This document shows, piece by piece, positions 46,395 to 55,117 of a DNA stretch of 64,000 nucleotides. The notes below the pieces were generated by a model. The model saw only the letters and a program-made list of their open reading frames with translations, ran no database searches and was not told where the DNA came from. Each line of letters starts with the position of its first letter. Position 1 is the stretch's first letter. The translations under genes and the position numbers were made by a program. This DNA comes from Sphingomonas jeddahensis (GTDB taxonomy: Bacteria > Pseudomonadota > Alphaproteobacteria > Sphingomonadales > Sphingomonadaceae). The stretch is from the NCBI RefSeq assembly GCF_001981525.1, contig NZ_MPSB01000005.1, forward strand, positions 166,548 through 230,547, in the 5' to 3' direction.

Positions 46395-47153
46395 TCAGCC
46401 GTACCGACCCGTTATATAGTCAGTCGTGCGCGGCTCGCGCGGGTTTGTGAAGATGTCATTGGTGTCGCCATATTCGACCAGCTCTCCGAGGTGGAAGAAC
46501 GCGGTCTTCTGACTGACGCGGGCGGCCTGCTGCATGTTGTGCGTGACGATCACGATCGCATAGCGGCCGCGCAGGTCGTGGATCAGCTCCTCGATCCGCG
46601 CGGTGGCGATCGGATCGAGCGCGCTGCACGGCTCGTCCATCAGGATCACTTCGGGATCAACCGCGATGGCGCGGGCGATGCACAGCCGCTGCTGCTGGCC
46701 GCCCGACAGGGCGGTGCCGCTGTCGGACAGGCGATCCTTCACCTCGGCCCACAGGCCGGCGCGGGTGAGCGATTGTTCGACAATCGCGTCCATCTCGCTC
46801 TTGCCGCTCGCCAGACCGTGGATGCGCGGGCCGTAGGCGACATTCTCGTAGATCGACTTGGGGAAGGGGTTCGGCTTCTGGAACACCATGCCGACACGGG
46901 CGCGCAGCTGCACGACGTCCATGTCCTTGGAATAAATGTCCTCGCCGTCGAGCCGGATGTCGCCCTCGACCCGCGCCGAAGCGACCGTGTCGTTCATCCG
47001 GTTGAGCGTGCGCAGGAAGGTCGATTTGCCGCAGCCCGATGGGCCGATGAAGGCAGTCACATCCTCCTGATCGATGTCGATCGACACCTGCCGGATGGCC
47101 TGTTTCTCGCCATAGAAGACGTTGACGTCATGGGCTGTGATCTTCTGGGTCAC
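46395..47153 (-). CDS. pstB: Phosphate ABC transporter ATP-binding protein PstB
   Basis: ATPase of the high-affinity phosphate importer. The 252 residues contain Walker [10 protein letters not shown], the Q-loop region [24 protein letters not shown], the signature LSGGQQQRL and Walker [14 protein letters not shown], followed by the switch His in VTHNMQQA. The PNPFP and DEPCSALDP variants are typical of PstB. ATGA overlap with pstA. Confidence 0.98.
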   Translation of the reverse strand: MTQKITAHDVNVFYGEKQAIRQVSIDIDQEDVTAFIGPSGCGKSTFLRTLNRMNDTVASARVEGDIRLDGEDIYSKDMDVVQLRARVGMVFQKPNPFPKSIYENVAYGPRIHGLASGKSEMDAIVEQSLTRAGLWAEVKDRLSDSGTALSGGQQQRLCIARAIAVDPEVILMDEPCSALDPIATARIEELIHDLRGRYAIVIVTHNMQQAARVSQKTAFFHLGELVEYGDTNDIFTNPREPRTTDYITGRYG

Positions 47154-48400
47154 CAGCGGGTCTCGAATCGGTTGCGGAGGTAAATGGCGACGCCGTTCAT
47201 GGCGAGTAGGAAGACGAGCAGGACGATGATCGCCGCCGACGTCTTCTCGACGAAGCCGCGCGCGACCTCGTCCGACCAGAGGAAGATCTGCACCGGCAGC
47301 ACGGTGGCCGGATCGGTCAGACCCTCCGGCGGTGCGGCGATAAAGGCTCGCATGCCGATCATCAGCAGCGGCGCGGTTTCGCCGAGCGCGCGGGCCATGC
47401 CGATGATCGTGCCGGTGAGGATACCGGGCAACGCGAGCGGCAGGACGTGGTGAAATACGACCTGCACCGGGCTGGCGCCGATGCCGAGCGCGGCGTCGCG
47501 AATCGAGGGTGGCACGGCCTTGATCGCGTTGCGGCCGGCGATGACGATCACGGGCATGGTCATCAGCGCGAGCGTCAGGCCGCCGACGATCGGGGCAGAG
47601 CGCGGCAGACCGAAGGTGCCGAGGAACACCGCCAAGCCGAGAAGCCCGAAGATGATCGAGGGCACCGCGGCGAGATTGTTGATCGATACTTCGATCAGGT
47701 CGGTCCAGCGGTTCTTGGGCGCATATTCCTCGAGGTAGAGCGCCGAGAGCACCCCGATCGGGAAGGCCAGGATCAAGGTGACGAACATCGTCAGCAGCGA
47801 TCCCTTGAGCGCGCCCCAGATGCCGACGCGCGTCGGATCGGTGGCGTCGGCATTCCCGAAGAAATCCCGGTTGAGGCCGCGCGACAGCCGGTCGCCGAGC
47901 GCCGCGACGACCTGTTCCGCCTCCGGCGTGCCATCGCCCTTATAAGCAACGTCGATGTCGGTGGCGACCGGCACGTCGATCGCGGTGCGACCGCGCAGCA
48001 TGCCGGGGTTCGCCTTCAGCGTGTCACGAACGCGCAGCCACGCGCCGTCCGACAGCAGCTCCGCCCCGCCCTGTTGCGCGAAGGCAGCGCCCGCCGCGCC
48101 GTCCACCACCCCTTCGAGTCCGGCGCCGGCCAGCGCCAGGTTGCCCCGATCCCCGCGCAACTGCTCGGGCGTCACGGTGAGCTCGGCCGCGGCGAAGTCG
48201 ATCGGCAGCGACACGCGCGTTTCGGTGAACCCGGCCGCCCCCTGCATCACCATGGTGACGATCAGAAAGGCCAGGAAGCCGGCGGAAAGGATGATCGCGC
48301 CGAGCCCGAACATGCGGAAGCGGCGCTCCGCACCGTAGCGGCGGACGATCCGGCGGCGCATCGCGTCGGTGCGCCAATCGGTGGGCGCGCGGTCAGTCAT
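47150..48400 (-). CDS. pstA: Phosphate ABC transporter permease PstA
   Basis: Inner-membrane permease of the Pst system. The 416 residues exceed the classical length of about 280. The N-terminal 150 residues hold one membrane helix and a periplasmic insert of the alphaproteobacterial type (DUF3333-like). The MetI-type permease core follows, with [37 protein letters not shown] and a loop [29 protein letters not shown]. It overlaps pstC by eight bases. Confidence 0.96.
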   Translation of the reverse strand: MTDRAPTDWRTDAMRRRIVRRYGAERRFRMFGLGAIILSAGFLAFLIVTMVMQGAAGFTETRVSLPIDFAAAELTVTPEQLRGDRGNLALAGAGLEGVVDGAAGAAFAQQGGAELLSDGAWLRVRDTLKANPGMLRGRTAIDVPVATDIDVAYKGDGTPEAEQVVAALGDRLSRGLNRDFFGNADATDPTRVGIWGALKGSLLTMFVTLILAFPIGVLSALYLEEYAPKNRWTDLIEVSINNLAAVPSIIFGLLGLAVFLGTFGLPRSAPIVGGLTLALMTMPVIVIAGRNAIKAVPPSIRDAALGIGASPVQVVFHHVLPLALPGILTGTIIGMARALGETAPLLMIGMRAFIAAPPEGLTDPATVLPVQIFLWSDEVARGFVEKTSAAIIVLLVFLLAMNGVAIYLRNRFETRW

Positions 48401-49769
48401 AAGCCTCGCGATACCTTTTCACGACAATCAGCGCGAAGATGTTGAGCAGCAGCGTCACGACGAAGAGCGTCAGGCCGAGCGCGAAGGCGGCGAGCGTCTT
48501 GGCGCTGTCGAACTCGGCCTCGCCGGTCAGCAGGTCGACGATCTGCTTGGTGACGGTGGTGGTGCTGGCAAAGGGGTTGAGCGTGAGCTGCGCGACGCCC
48601 GAGGCGGCCATCACGACGATCATCGTCTCGCCGATCGCGCGGCTGACGGCGAGCAGCACGCCGCCGACGATGCCGGGCAGCGCCGCGGGGACGAGCACCT
48701 TGCGGATCGTCTCGGACGGAGTGGCGCCCATCGCCAGGCTGCCGTCGCGCATCGAGTTCGGGACGGCGGCGAGCGAATCGTCCGCCATCGAGGAAACGAA
48801 GGGGATGATCATCACGCCCATGACGAGGCCGGCGGCGAGCGCGCTTTCGCTGCTGGCCCAGCTGACCCCGATCGAGACCGCGAAGTCGCGCACCGCCGGC
48901 GCCACGGTAAGCGCCGCGAAATAGCCGTACACCACCGTCGGAACGCCGGCGAGCACCTCCAGCACCGGCTTCATCCAGCGGCGGGTGGAGGGGCGGGCAT
49001 ATTGGGTGAGGTAGATGGCGCTCATCAGCCCGAACGGGATGGCGACTGCCATGGCGATCACCGCGCCGATGAAGAACGTGCCCCAGAACAAAGGCACCGC
49101 GCCCAGGCTGGCGCCCGGATCGCGCGGATCGATCACCTGCGGCGACCAATGCGTTCCGAACAGGAAATCGGTGACGGGCACGATCGAGAAGAAGCGCGCG
49201 CTTTCGAACACGAGGCTGGCGACGATGCCGACGGTGGTCAGGATCGCGATCAGCGACGCGAGCAGCAGCAGGACCATGACGATCCGCTCAACCTGGCTGC
49301 GCGCGGCGAAGGTCGGCCGGACGCGGGCATAGGCGAAGGCGAAGCCGGCAAAGGCGAGCAGCGCGGCCAGTGCGGTCGCGATCCAGTCGTAGCGGCTCTG
49401 CGCCGCGGCATAGGCGGGAGCGAGCAGTTCGGAGAGATCGTGGAAGGCGCCGAACGCCTCGCCGCGCGACAGATTGCGTGCTTCGGACAGGATGGCGGCG
49501 CGCTCGAACCCGGGAGGCGGCAGGTTGGCGGCGGCGGCGGTGCCGATCACCGCATCCGTGACGAGTGCGGGCGAGGTGAACCACCAGATCGCCAGAAAGA
49601 TCAGCGGTGGCAGCATCGTCCACAGCGCAACGAAAGCGCCGTGGTGGCCGGGAAGGGCGCTGAACCGCTCACGCCGTCCGGTGCGAAACGCGACCGCGCG
49701 GGCGCGCGCGACGAACCAGGCGATCAGCCCGAGCGCGGCGACGACGAAGAAAAGTGCCCCGAGGCTCAC
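48393..49769 (-). CDS. pstC: Phosphate ABC transporter permease PstC
   Basis: Second Pst permease, 458 residues. It has a long N-terminal extension with two hydrophobic segments (ALFFVVAALGLIAWFVARARA and LWTMLPPLIFLAIWWF) and a periplasmic loop before the permease core (YLTQYARPSTRRWMKPVLEVLAGVPTVVYGYFAALTV, then LAMGATPSETIRKVLVPAALPGIVGG). The start is GTG at 49769, set by a GTGA overlap with the pstS stop. The long form matches PstA and is usual in this class. Confidence 0.95.
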   Translation of the reverse strand: MSLGALFFVVAALGLIAWFVARARAVAFRTGRRERFSALPGHHGAFVALWTMLPPLIFLAIWWFTSPALVTDAVIGTAAAANLPPPGFERAAILSEARNLSRGEAFGAFHDLSELLAPAYAAAQSRYDWIATALAALLAFAGFAFAYARVRPTFAARSQVERIVMVLLLLASLIAILTTVGIVASLVFESARFFSIVPVTDFLFGTHWSPQVIDPRDPGASLGAVPLFWGTFFIGAVIAMAVAIPFGLMSAIYLTQYARPSTRRWMKPVLEVLAGVPTVVYGYFAALTVAPAVRDFAVSIGVSWASSESALAAGLVMGVMIIPFVSSMADDSLAAVPNSMRDGSLAMGATPSETIRKVLVPAALPGIVGGVLLAVSRAIGETMIVVMAASGVAQLTLNPFASTTTVTKQIVDLLTGEAEFDSAKTLAAFALGLTLFVVTLLLNIFALIVVKRYREAYD

Positions 49770-50809
49770 TTGAGAAGATTTCCATCGAGCGGCGTTTCGG
49801 ACTGGACGACCTGCGCGGACCGCGCCTGAACGTCGGCGGGAGCGGGGATCAGGCCACGCCGCGCCAGCGGCCCGCCGGCGCCCCACAATTTGGCATATTG
49901 TCGAATGAACAGCCGCAGCCCCGGCACAGCATCGAGATGCGATTTCTTGACGTAGATATAGAGCGGCCGCGCGCCCGGATAGCTGCCGTCGACGATCGTC
50001 GCCGTGCTCGGCGCGACATCGGCGATCGGCACGCCATCGACCGCACCGGCATTCTCCTCCAGATAGGAATAGCCGAACACGCCGATCGCATTGGGGTTGG
50101 CGGTGAGCTTCTGGACGATCAGATTGTCGTTCTCGCCCGCGTCGATATAGGCGCCGTCCTCGCGCACGCGCTGGCAGCGGGCCTTGAACGCATCCTCGTC
50201 GCTGGCCTTGAGCGCCTTGGCCGAAGGATCGCTATCCTCACAGCCGCGCGCCAGGATCAGCTCGGCGAGCGCGTCGCGCGTGCCGCTGGTGGACGGCGGA
50301 CCATAGACCTGGATCGGGGTGTTGGGCAGCGCCGGATTGACGTCGCGCCAGGTGCGCGCCTTGTTCTTCTTGCCCCCGGGCGTGGCAGCGAGCGCGCTAT
50401 AGAGATCGGCGGGGGTGAGTGCCATGTTGGGGCCGTTCTTCGCCTCGGCGAAGGCGACGCCGTCGATGCCGACCTGCACCTCCAGGATCTCGGTCGCGCC
50501 ATGCTTCACGCAATCGTCGAACTCGCTGCGCTTCATCCGGCGCGAGGCATTGACGATGTCGGGGTGCGCGGCGCCGATGCCGGCGCAGAACAGCCGCATG
50601 CCGGCGCCGGTGCCGGTCGATTCGATCACCGGCGGGCGGGCGTCGGGATTGTTGGCAAGGAACTGTTCGGCGACGATAGTGGTGAAGGGATAGACGGTCG
50701 ATGAGCCGACCGTCGTGATCTGTGCCCGGGCCCCGGCACCGCCGCTCGCCTGATCCTGGCAAGCAGTGGTGAGCGCAAGCAGCGCGAGCGGCAGAGCGGC
50801 GCGAATCAT
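49766..50809 (-). CDS. pstS: Phosphate ABC transporter substrate-binding protein PstS
   Basis: Periplasmic phosphate-binding lipoprotein, 347 residues. MIRAALPLALLALTTAC ends in a lipobox (TTAC). The binding site includes TVGSSTVYPFTTIVAEQF (first loop), ESTGTGAGMRLFC and PSTSGTRDALAELILA. The two-lobed PBP fold and length are normal. ATGs at 50809 and 50815 compete. It lies directly after phoR, which is unusual only in that no Pho-box promoter separates them. Confidence 0.95.
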   Translation of the reverse strand: MIRAALPLALLALTTACQDQASGGAGARAQITTVGSSTVYPFTTIVAEQFLANNPDARPPVIESTGTGAGMRLFCAGIGAAHPDIVNASRRMKRSEFDDCVKHGATEILEVQVGIDGVAFAEAKNGPNMALTPADLYSALAATPGGKKNKARTWRDVNPALPNTPIQVYGPPSTSGTRDALAELILARGCEDSDPSAKALKASDEDAFKARCQRVREDGAYIDAGENDNLIVQKLTANPNAIGVFGYSYLEENAGAVDGVPIADVAPSTATIVDGSYPGARPLYIYVKKSHLDAVPGLRLFIRQYAKLWGAGGPLARRGLIPAPADVQARSAQVVQSETPLDGNLLK

Positions 50810-50865
50810 CAGCATCCCGTCAATCGTCGGCCCCGGTGCGACGAGGGCCCTGTGTGACACGCGCG

Positions 50866-52080
50866 TTACTGCTTGATGACAGCGTTCGCAGTTGCGGGAG
50901 AGCGCAGCGTCACCGTGACGCGGGTGCCCTCGCCGAGCCGGCTGGCAATGTCGAAACGGCCGCGATGCCGCTCGACGATATGTTTGACGATGGCGAGGCC
51001 GAGGCCGGTGCCGCCGATCGAGCGGCTGCGGCCCGGATCGACTCGGTAGAAGCGCTCGGTGAGGCGAGGCAGGTGCTCGGGCGCGATGCCTTCGCCCTGA
51101 TCGGCCACGACGAGGCGGACGACATCTTCCTCGCTGGTCAGCGAGACGCGGATCGGTGTGCCGGGCCGGCCATATTTCATCGCGTTGCCGATGAGGTTGT
51201 GGAGCAACTGCGACAATTGCGCGCGATCGCCGAGGACCGGGATCGGGGTCGGTTCATGCTCCAGGATGATGTCGCGCCCGCGCCCGTCGTGCATGTCGGC
51301 GAGCTCGGCATAGGTCTTGTCGACCAGCGCGGCGAGATCGATCGATTCGGCGGGCGTGCGGAATTTCTCCGCCTCGATCCGCGACAGGCTCATGAGATCC
51401 TCGACGAGGCGTTCCATCCGTCGTGCCTCGTCGAACACGATCTTGAGGAAGCGCGCGCGGATCGCAGGGTCCTCACCCGCCGCATCGGACAAGGTTTCGA
51501 CATAGCCGAGGATCGAGGCAAGCGGTGTGCGCAGCTCGTGGCTGGCGTTGGCGACGAAATCGACGCGCATGCGCTCGGCGGCGTGGCTCCCGCTGCGGTC
51601 GGCGAGGTGGACGAGGCGGCGACCGTCGCCGATCGGCGCAAGCTGCATTTCCCAGCGCTGGTCGGGCCTACCGAGGCCCGCGAGCGACGCAGGCGCGGCA
51701 TCGCCGACCCCCACAAGCAGCGCCGCGGCGGCAGGATGGCGGATCGCGGTGCGTGCGTCCTCGCCGACGATATGCGCGCCGAGCAAGGCGCGTGCGGCCT
51801 TGTTGGCGTTGGCAATGCGCGGGCCGGAGAGGATTAGGACCGGCTCCCCGAGCGCATCGAGAACGACATCTAGGGGCGCCGAAGGGGCCGGCGCGGGCGG
51901 TGGCGGCGCAGGCTCGGGCCGCGGCTGACGCCCGGCGGTGGTGGCGAGCACGGCCGCCGCGCCGCCCAGGATGCTCAGCGCCACTGCATCGAGCCCGGCG
52001 CCGATCGCGCCAATGATCGCGGCGGTGATGATGACGATGCCCATCGCCGTCCAGCCGCGCGGAGAGATGATCTCGCCCAT
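50866..52080 (-). CDS. phoR: Phosphate regulon sensor histidine kinase PhoR
   Basis: Membrane sensor that phosphorylates PhoB. The 404 residues have two N-terminal hydrophobic segments (about 13-30 and 33-48), a Pro-rich linker and a PAS-like domain. HisKA follows with the phospho-acceptor in FVANASHELRTPLASI (His181), then HATPase N, G1 and G2 boxes (NLIGNAMKYG, VADQGEGI, GGTGLGLAIVKHIVERH). GGGAG lies four bases before the ATG. It heads the operon phoR-pstS-pstC-pstA-pstB-phoU-phoB. I found no clear Pho box (CTGTCAT repeats) in the 180 bp upstream. Confidence 0.95.
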   Translation of the reverse strand: MGEIISPRGWTAMGIVIITAAIIGAIGAGLDAVALSILGGAAAVLATTAGRQPRPEPAPPPPAPAPSAPLDVVLDALGEPVLILSGPRIANANKAARALLGAHIVGEDARTAIRHPAAAALLVGVGDAAPASLAGLGRPDQRWEMQLAPIGDGRRLVHLADRSGSHAAERMRVDFVANASHELRTPLASILGYVETLSDAAGEDPAIRARFLKIVFDEARRMERLVEDLMSLSRIEAEKFRTPAESIDLAALVDKTYAELADMHDGRGRDIILEHEPTPIPVLGDRAQLSQLLHNLIGNAMKYGRPGTPIRVSLTSEEDVVRLVVADQGEGIAPEHLPRLTERFYRVDPGRSRSIGGTGLGLAIVKHIVERHRGRFDIASRLGEGTRVTVTLRSPATANAVIKQ

Positions 52081-52259
52081 GTGTCTCCCGATGGCGCTTG
52101 GCCGTGATCGGGAAGGGTAGGGTGCAGAGGCGACGATTGTCCAGCACGCACCGGCACGGCGGTGCGATCGTGGTTACCGTCCCGCTTCGGCACGCGACGC
52201 GGCAGGCGCTTGTGCGACCGTTAGGGATATGGAAGGGCGGGTTGGTGGAGAAGCGCCCG

Positions 52260-52661
52260 ATGAGCGACGAAGCCGATCACGATCAGCCGACCCAGCCTGG
52301 GCGCCGGCGCGCCCTGCGTCTCGGCGCGACGGGGGCGGTCGCGGTGGTGTCGATCCGGCCGGCGATGGCGCAGGCTTATGGCTCGGTGCTGACGTGCGAG
52401 ATCCCGGTGCCGGACGCCGGCCGCGCGGGCGGCTATATCGACAAGGCGGGCAAGGTGATGCCGGCAGGCACCAAGGGCGCTTTCGCACCGCCGGGGCGTC
52501 CGCTGAAGGGCGAGGACGTGCGGCGTGCGCTGGCGAGCGGGGGCAATTTGCCCGGCGTCGATTACGAGCGCAGCCGCGCCTATCTGAAATATGTGCAGAA
52601 TCTGCGCAGCGGGACGACCGGCTTCACCTGCTTCGCCTCGCTGCAAATGCCACGGCGCTAG
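52260..52661 (+). CDS. Tat-type exported small protein, putative substrate of the HPr-rel-A cassette
   Basis: Unrecognised 133-residue protein and first gene of a tight four-gene run. The N-terminus has a twin-arginine-like signal (GRRRALRLGATGAVAVVSIRPAMAQA). The mature part has two cysteines, in SVLTCEIPVPDAG and the C-terminal GFTCFASLQMPRR. A central KGEDVRRALASGGNLPGVDYERSRAYLKYVQNLRSG stretch looks helical. GGAG lies nine bases before the ATG. The PqqD-like gene starts three bases after its stop. It could be the peptide modified by the downstream enzymes, or merely an exported partner; nothing in the sequence decides this. Confidence 0.7.
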   Translation: MSDEADHDQPTQPGRRRALRLGATGAVAVVSIRPAMAQAYGSVLTCEIPVPDAGRAGGYIDKAGKVMPAGTKGAFAPPGRPLKGEDVRRALASGGNLPGVDYERSRAYLKYVQNLRSGTTGFTCFASLQMPRR

Positions 52662-52664
52662 GGC

Positions 52665-52928
52665 GTGAGCGCGACGCGCTATCGCGCGCCGCCGGCCGAC
52701 GCGCTTGTCATCGCGCCGCTCGACGAGATCGTGGCAGTGTTCCACCGCGCGTCGGGGATCACCCATCTGGTCGGCCCGGAGATCCCCGATCTGCTTGATG
52801 TGCTCGCGGCGCAGTGGCTGACGGCGGATGCGATCGAAGCGGCGTTCGAGCAGGTCGAGGGCGATCGTTCGGCGCTGATCGCGACGCTTGATGAGCTGGT
52901 CGCCGCCGGATTGGTCGAGCGCGGATGA
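52665..52928 (+). CDS. PqqD-family peptide chaperone of the HPr-rel-A system
   Basis: 87-residue PqqD/RRE-type winged-helix protein. It reads SATRYRAPPADALVIAPLDEIVAVFHRASGITHLVGPEIPDLLDVLAAQWLTADAI in outline, with the C-terminal helix pair LIATLDELVAAGLVERG. PqqD-like folds capture leader peptides for modifying enzymes. GTG start. Its stop overlaps the kinase start (ATGA). The family occurs, as far as I recall, with HprK-related kinase A and a nucleotidyltransferase, exactly as here. Its own leader-peptide partner is unknown. Confidence 0.85.
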   Translation: MSATRYRAPPADALVIAPLDEIVAVFHRASGITHLVGPEIPDLLDVLAAQWLTADAIEAAFEQVEGDRSALIATLDELVAAGLVERG

Positions 52929-53773
52929 GGCATGTGTTCGGCGTTCGCGTGGGGCCGGTCGCCTTCCGCATCGGATCGGCGTGGCGCGCGCCGGTCGAGC
53001 AGCTTCGCACGCTGTATCGCGACTATCCCGCGCATGATGGCGTGCCCGACTTCACCGTGCGGCTGGAGGCGGCGCGGCCGTGGCGGCGCTTCGTCCGGCC
53101 GTCGGTGCATATCCGCGGCGATTTCGTGATCCCCGACGCCGCGCCGTTGCCGCTCGCCCAAGGCCTGCTGGCGGCGGAGATGGGGATGAACCTGCAAATG
53201 GCGCTGGGGCAACGGCGCTTTCTGTTGCTCCATGCGGCGGCGGTGGAGCGCGACGGGCGCGCGGTCATCATGACCGGGGAGTCGGGGGCGGGGAAGTCGA
53301 CGCTCGCCGCGCTGTTGCAGGCGCGCGGCTGGCGGCTGATGGCCGACGAGTTCGTGCTGGTCGAACCGGCGACCGGGCTGGTGCACCCGTTTCCGCGGCC
53401 GGTGAGCCTGAAGAATGCGGCGATCGATGTGGCGCGAGCAGCGTTGCCGGATGCGCTTTGGGGGCCGCTGATGCGGGACACGCCCAAGGGGGCGATCCGG
53501 CATCTCGTTCCGGGCGCGGCGGCGCTGGCGGGCGCGGAGACGCCGGCGGAGCCGGTGCTGCTGCTGTTCCCGCGCTATGGCTTGCCGGCGGAGCAACGGC
53601 CGGTCGGGGCGGGGGAGGCGTTCGTCCGGCTGACACAGGCGTCGACCAATTATGTCGGACTGGGCGAGCGGGGCTTCACGGCGCTCACCCGGCTGGTGAC
53701 GGATGTGACGCGGGCGGCGATCGACTATCCCGATACGGATAGCGCGGCCGAGCTGATCGAGGCGTTGTGGTGA
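52925..53773 (+). CDS. HprK-related kinase A
   Basis: 282-residue P-loop kinase related to the C-terminal domain of HPr kinase/phosphorylase. A beta-rich N-terminal region leads to FLLLHAAAVERDGRAVIMTGESGAGKSTLAALL (Walker A at 118-126). MADEFVLVEPATG follows, in place of the HprK second acidic motif. No HPr or PTS protein is encoded nearby, so a peptide or other target is more likely than HPr. HprK-like kinases phosphorylate the C-terminal serine of some lasso peptides, which is a useful precedent only. Confidence 0.85.
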   Translation: MRHVFGVRVGPVAFRIGSAWRAPVEQLRTLYRDYPAHDGVPDFTVRLEAARPWRRFVRPSVHIRGDFVIPDAAPLPLAQGLLAAEMGMNLQMALGQRRFLLLHAAAVERDGRAVIMTGESGAGKSTLAALLQARGWRLMADEFVLVEPATGLVHPFPRPVSLKNAAIDVARAALPDALWGPLMRDTPKGAIRHLVPGAAALAGAETPAEPVLLLFPRYGLPAEQRPVGAGEAFVRLTQASTNYVGLGERGFTALTRLVTDVTRAAIDYPDTDSAAELIEALW

Positions 53774-54795
53774 CGCCGGCGCGGACATTGGCGGCGGTGC
53801 TTGCCGATCCGTCGGCGGCCGAGGCGCTGACGCCTGGGGCTTGGGCAGCGGTGCTGGCAGTTGCGCAGGCGGAGCAGTTGATCGGCACACTGGCGGTGCG
53901 GCTCGATGGCTTGCCGCTGCCGGCGCGGGTTGCGGCGTTGTTGCACGATGCCCAGGCGACGGCGCTGGAGGGGCGGCGGCAGGCGTTGTGGGAGGCGGAG
54001 ATGGCGCGCCGAGCGCTTGCCGGCATTGTGGAGCCGCTGATCCTGCTCAAGGGCACGGCCTTTGTCGCGGCGGGGCTGGCGGCGGGTCAGGGGCGATCAA
54101 TCGGCGATCTCGACATCCTGGTGCCGCGCGATCGGCTCGATGCGGCCGAGACGGCGCTGCTGGCGCATGGCTGGATGTGGGTGAAGCCCGATCCGTATGA
54201 CGATGCTTATTACCGGCGCTGGATGCATGAGCTGCCGCCGCTGATCCATCCCGAGCGCGACCGGATGATCGACGTCCACCATACAATCTTGCCGCTTACC
54301 GCGCGGCTGAGGCCCGAGGCAGGGAAGCTGGTGGCGGATGCGGTGCCGATCGGTGGCGGCCTCGCGATGCTGTCGCCGACAGATGTGGTGGTGCATGCAG
54401 CGATCCACTTGTTCGCGGACGGCGACCTCAGCGGCGGCCTGCGCAACCTGTGGGACATTGATCGGCTGCTGCGTGAGTACGCCGAAGCGGATGGCGGATA
54501 TTGGCCATCGCTAGCGACCCGCTCGGCCGATCATGGTGCCGTTGCGGTGGTCGCACGTGCGATGCGGCTCGCTCATGCGCTGTTTGGCACACCGGTGCCG
54601 CAGGACTCGCAGCGACTCCGCCTGAGCGACCGGCTGTTCCTGCGCTGCTTGCTGGCGCGGGATGGATGGGCGCGCGAGTCGCGCAAGCTCACCCGGCTCG
54701 GCTTCTACATCCGCTCACACTGGATGCGGATGCCGCCGGCGATGCTGGCGCGGCATTTGTGGATCAAATGGCGGAAGGGCGCATCCGCCGGCTGA
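53770..54795 (+). CDS. nucleotidyltransferase-fold protein of the HPr-rel-A cassette
   Basis: 341-residue protein of the uncharacterised nucleotidyltransferase family (PF14907-like). The metal-binding signature lies in GRSIGDLDILVPRDRL (Asp113 and Asp115), preceded by LILLKGTAFVAAGL. A third acidic strand is in MIDVHHTILPLT. The C-terminal half is helical (DVVVHAAIHLFADGDLSGGLRNLWDIDRLL). The start is GTG, overlapping the kinase stop as GTGA (or one codon earlier). Together with the kinase and PqqD-like protein it suggests sequential phospho- and nucleotidyl-type modification of an unidentified target. It converges on the VanZ gene with a 32-bp overlap. Confidence 0.82.
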   Translation: MTPARTLAAVLADPSAAEALTPGAWAAVLAVAQAEQLIGTLAVRLDGLPLPARVAALLHDAQATALEGRRQALWEAEMARRALAGIVEPLILLKGTAFVAAGLAAGQGRSIGDLDILVPRDRLDAAETALLAHGWMWVKPDPYDDAYYRRWMHELPPLIHPERDRMIDVHHTILPLTARLRPEAGKLVADAVPIGGGLAMLSPTDVVVHAAIHLFADGDLSGGLRNLWDIDRLLREYAEADGGYWPSLATRSADHGAVAVVARAMRLAHALFGTPVPQDSQRLRLSDRLFLRCLLARDGWARESRKLTRLGFYIRSHWMRMPPAMLARHLWIKWRKGASAG

Positions 54796-55117
54796 TCGCC
54801 ACCACCAGCAGCACGGCGACGATCACCGCCGTATCCGCGACCCAATCCATGATGTCGCAATCGCGATGCAGCGCGGGGATCGACTGCACCACTTCAATCA
54901 TCGCGCCGAGGAACGACAGCCGCTCGCCAATCCGCAGCAGCGGGGTGCGCGGGAACGCCAGCACCGCCAGGATGGTCAGCGTGCCGAACGCCAGCATGTG
55001 CTGATATTTGTCGCCGTCGATCGGCACCTTGGGCGGGTGCGGCAGCACGGCCATCGTCACGGCGAAGCCGGCGGCGAGCAGGAGCAGCAGCCGCCAGCTC
55101 CAGGTCATCGCGCTCAC
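54764..55117 (-). CDS. VanZ-like membrane protein
   Basis: 117-residue protein with about four hydrophobic helices and the VanZ-like pattern DKYQHMLAFGTLTILAVLAFP, then LSFLGAMIEVVQSIPALHRDCDIMDWVADTAVIVAVLL. Such small VanZ-domain proteins are of unknown function; the link to teicoplanin resistance in Gram-positives does not carry over. GTG at 55117 overlaps the gph stop (GTGA); ATG at 55108 is an alternative. Its 3' end overlaps the convergent nucleotidyltransferase by 32 bp. Confidence 0.82.
   Translation of the reverse strand: MSAMTWSWRLLLLLAAGFAVTMAVLPHPPKVPIDGDKYQHMLAFGTLTILAVLAFPRTPLLRIGERLSFLGAMIEVVQSIPALHRDCDIMDWVADTAVIVAVLLVVAISRRMRPSAI

Noticed and set aside
48369..49829. 486-codon frame opposite pstC
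   Set aside because: Antisense; no hydrophobic or domain pattern.
52925..53773. HprK as part of a PTS control pathway
   Set aside because: No HPr, EIIA or EI gene nearby, and the gene sits in a PqqD/nucleotidyltransferase cassette.
52260..54795. Lasso-peptide biosynthetic cluster
   Set aside because: No asparagine-synthetase-like cyclase or transglutaminase-like peptidase is present. Only the kinase, PqqD-like and nucleotidyltransferase parts match.
54764..55117. Glycopeptide-resistance gene vanZ
   Set aside because: Only the small membrane-domain pattern is shared. No van genes are present, and the host is Gram-negative.
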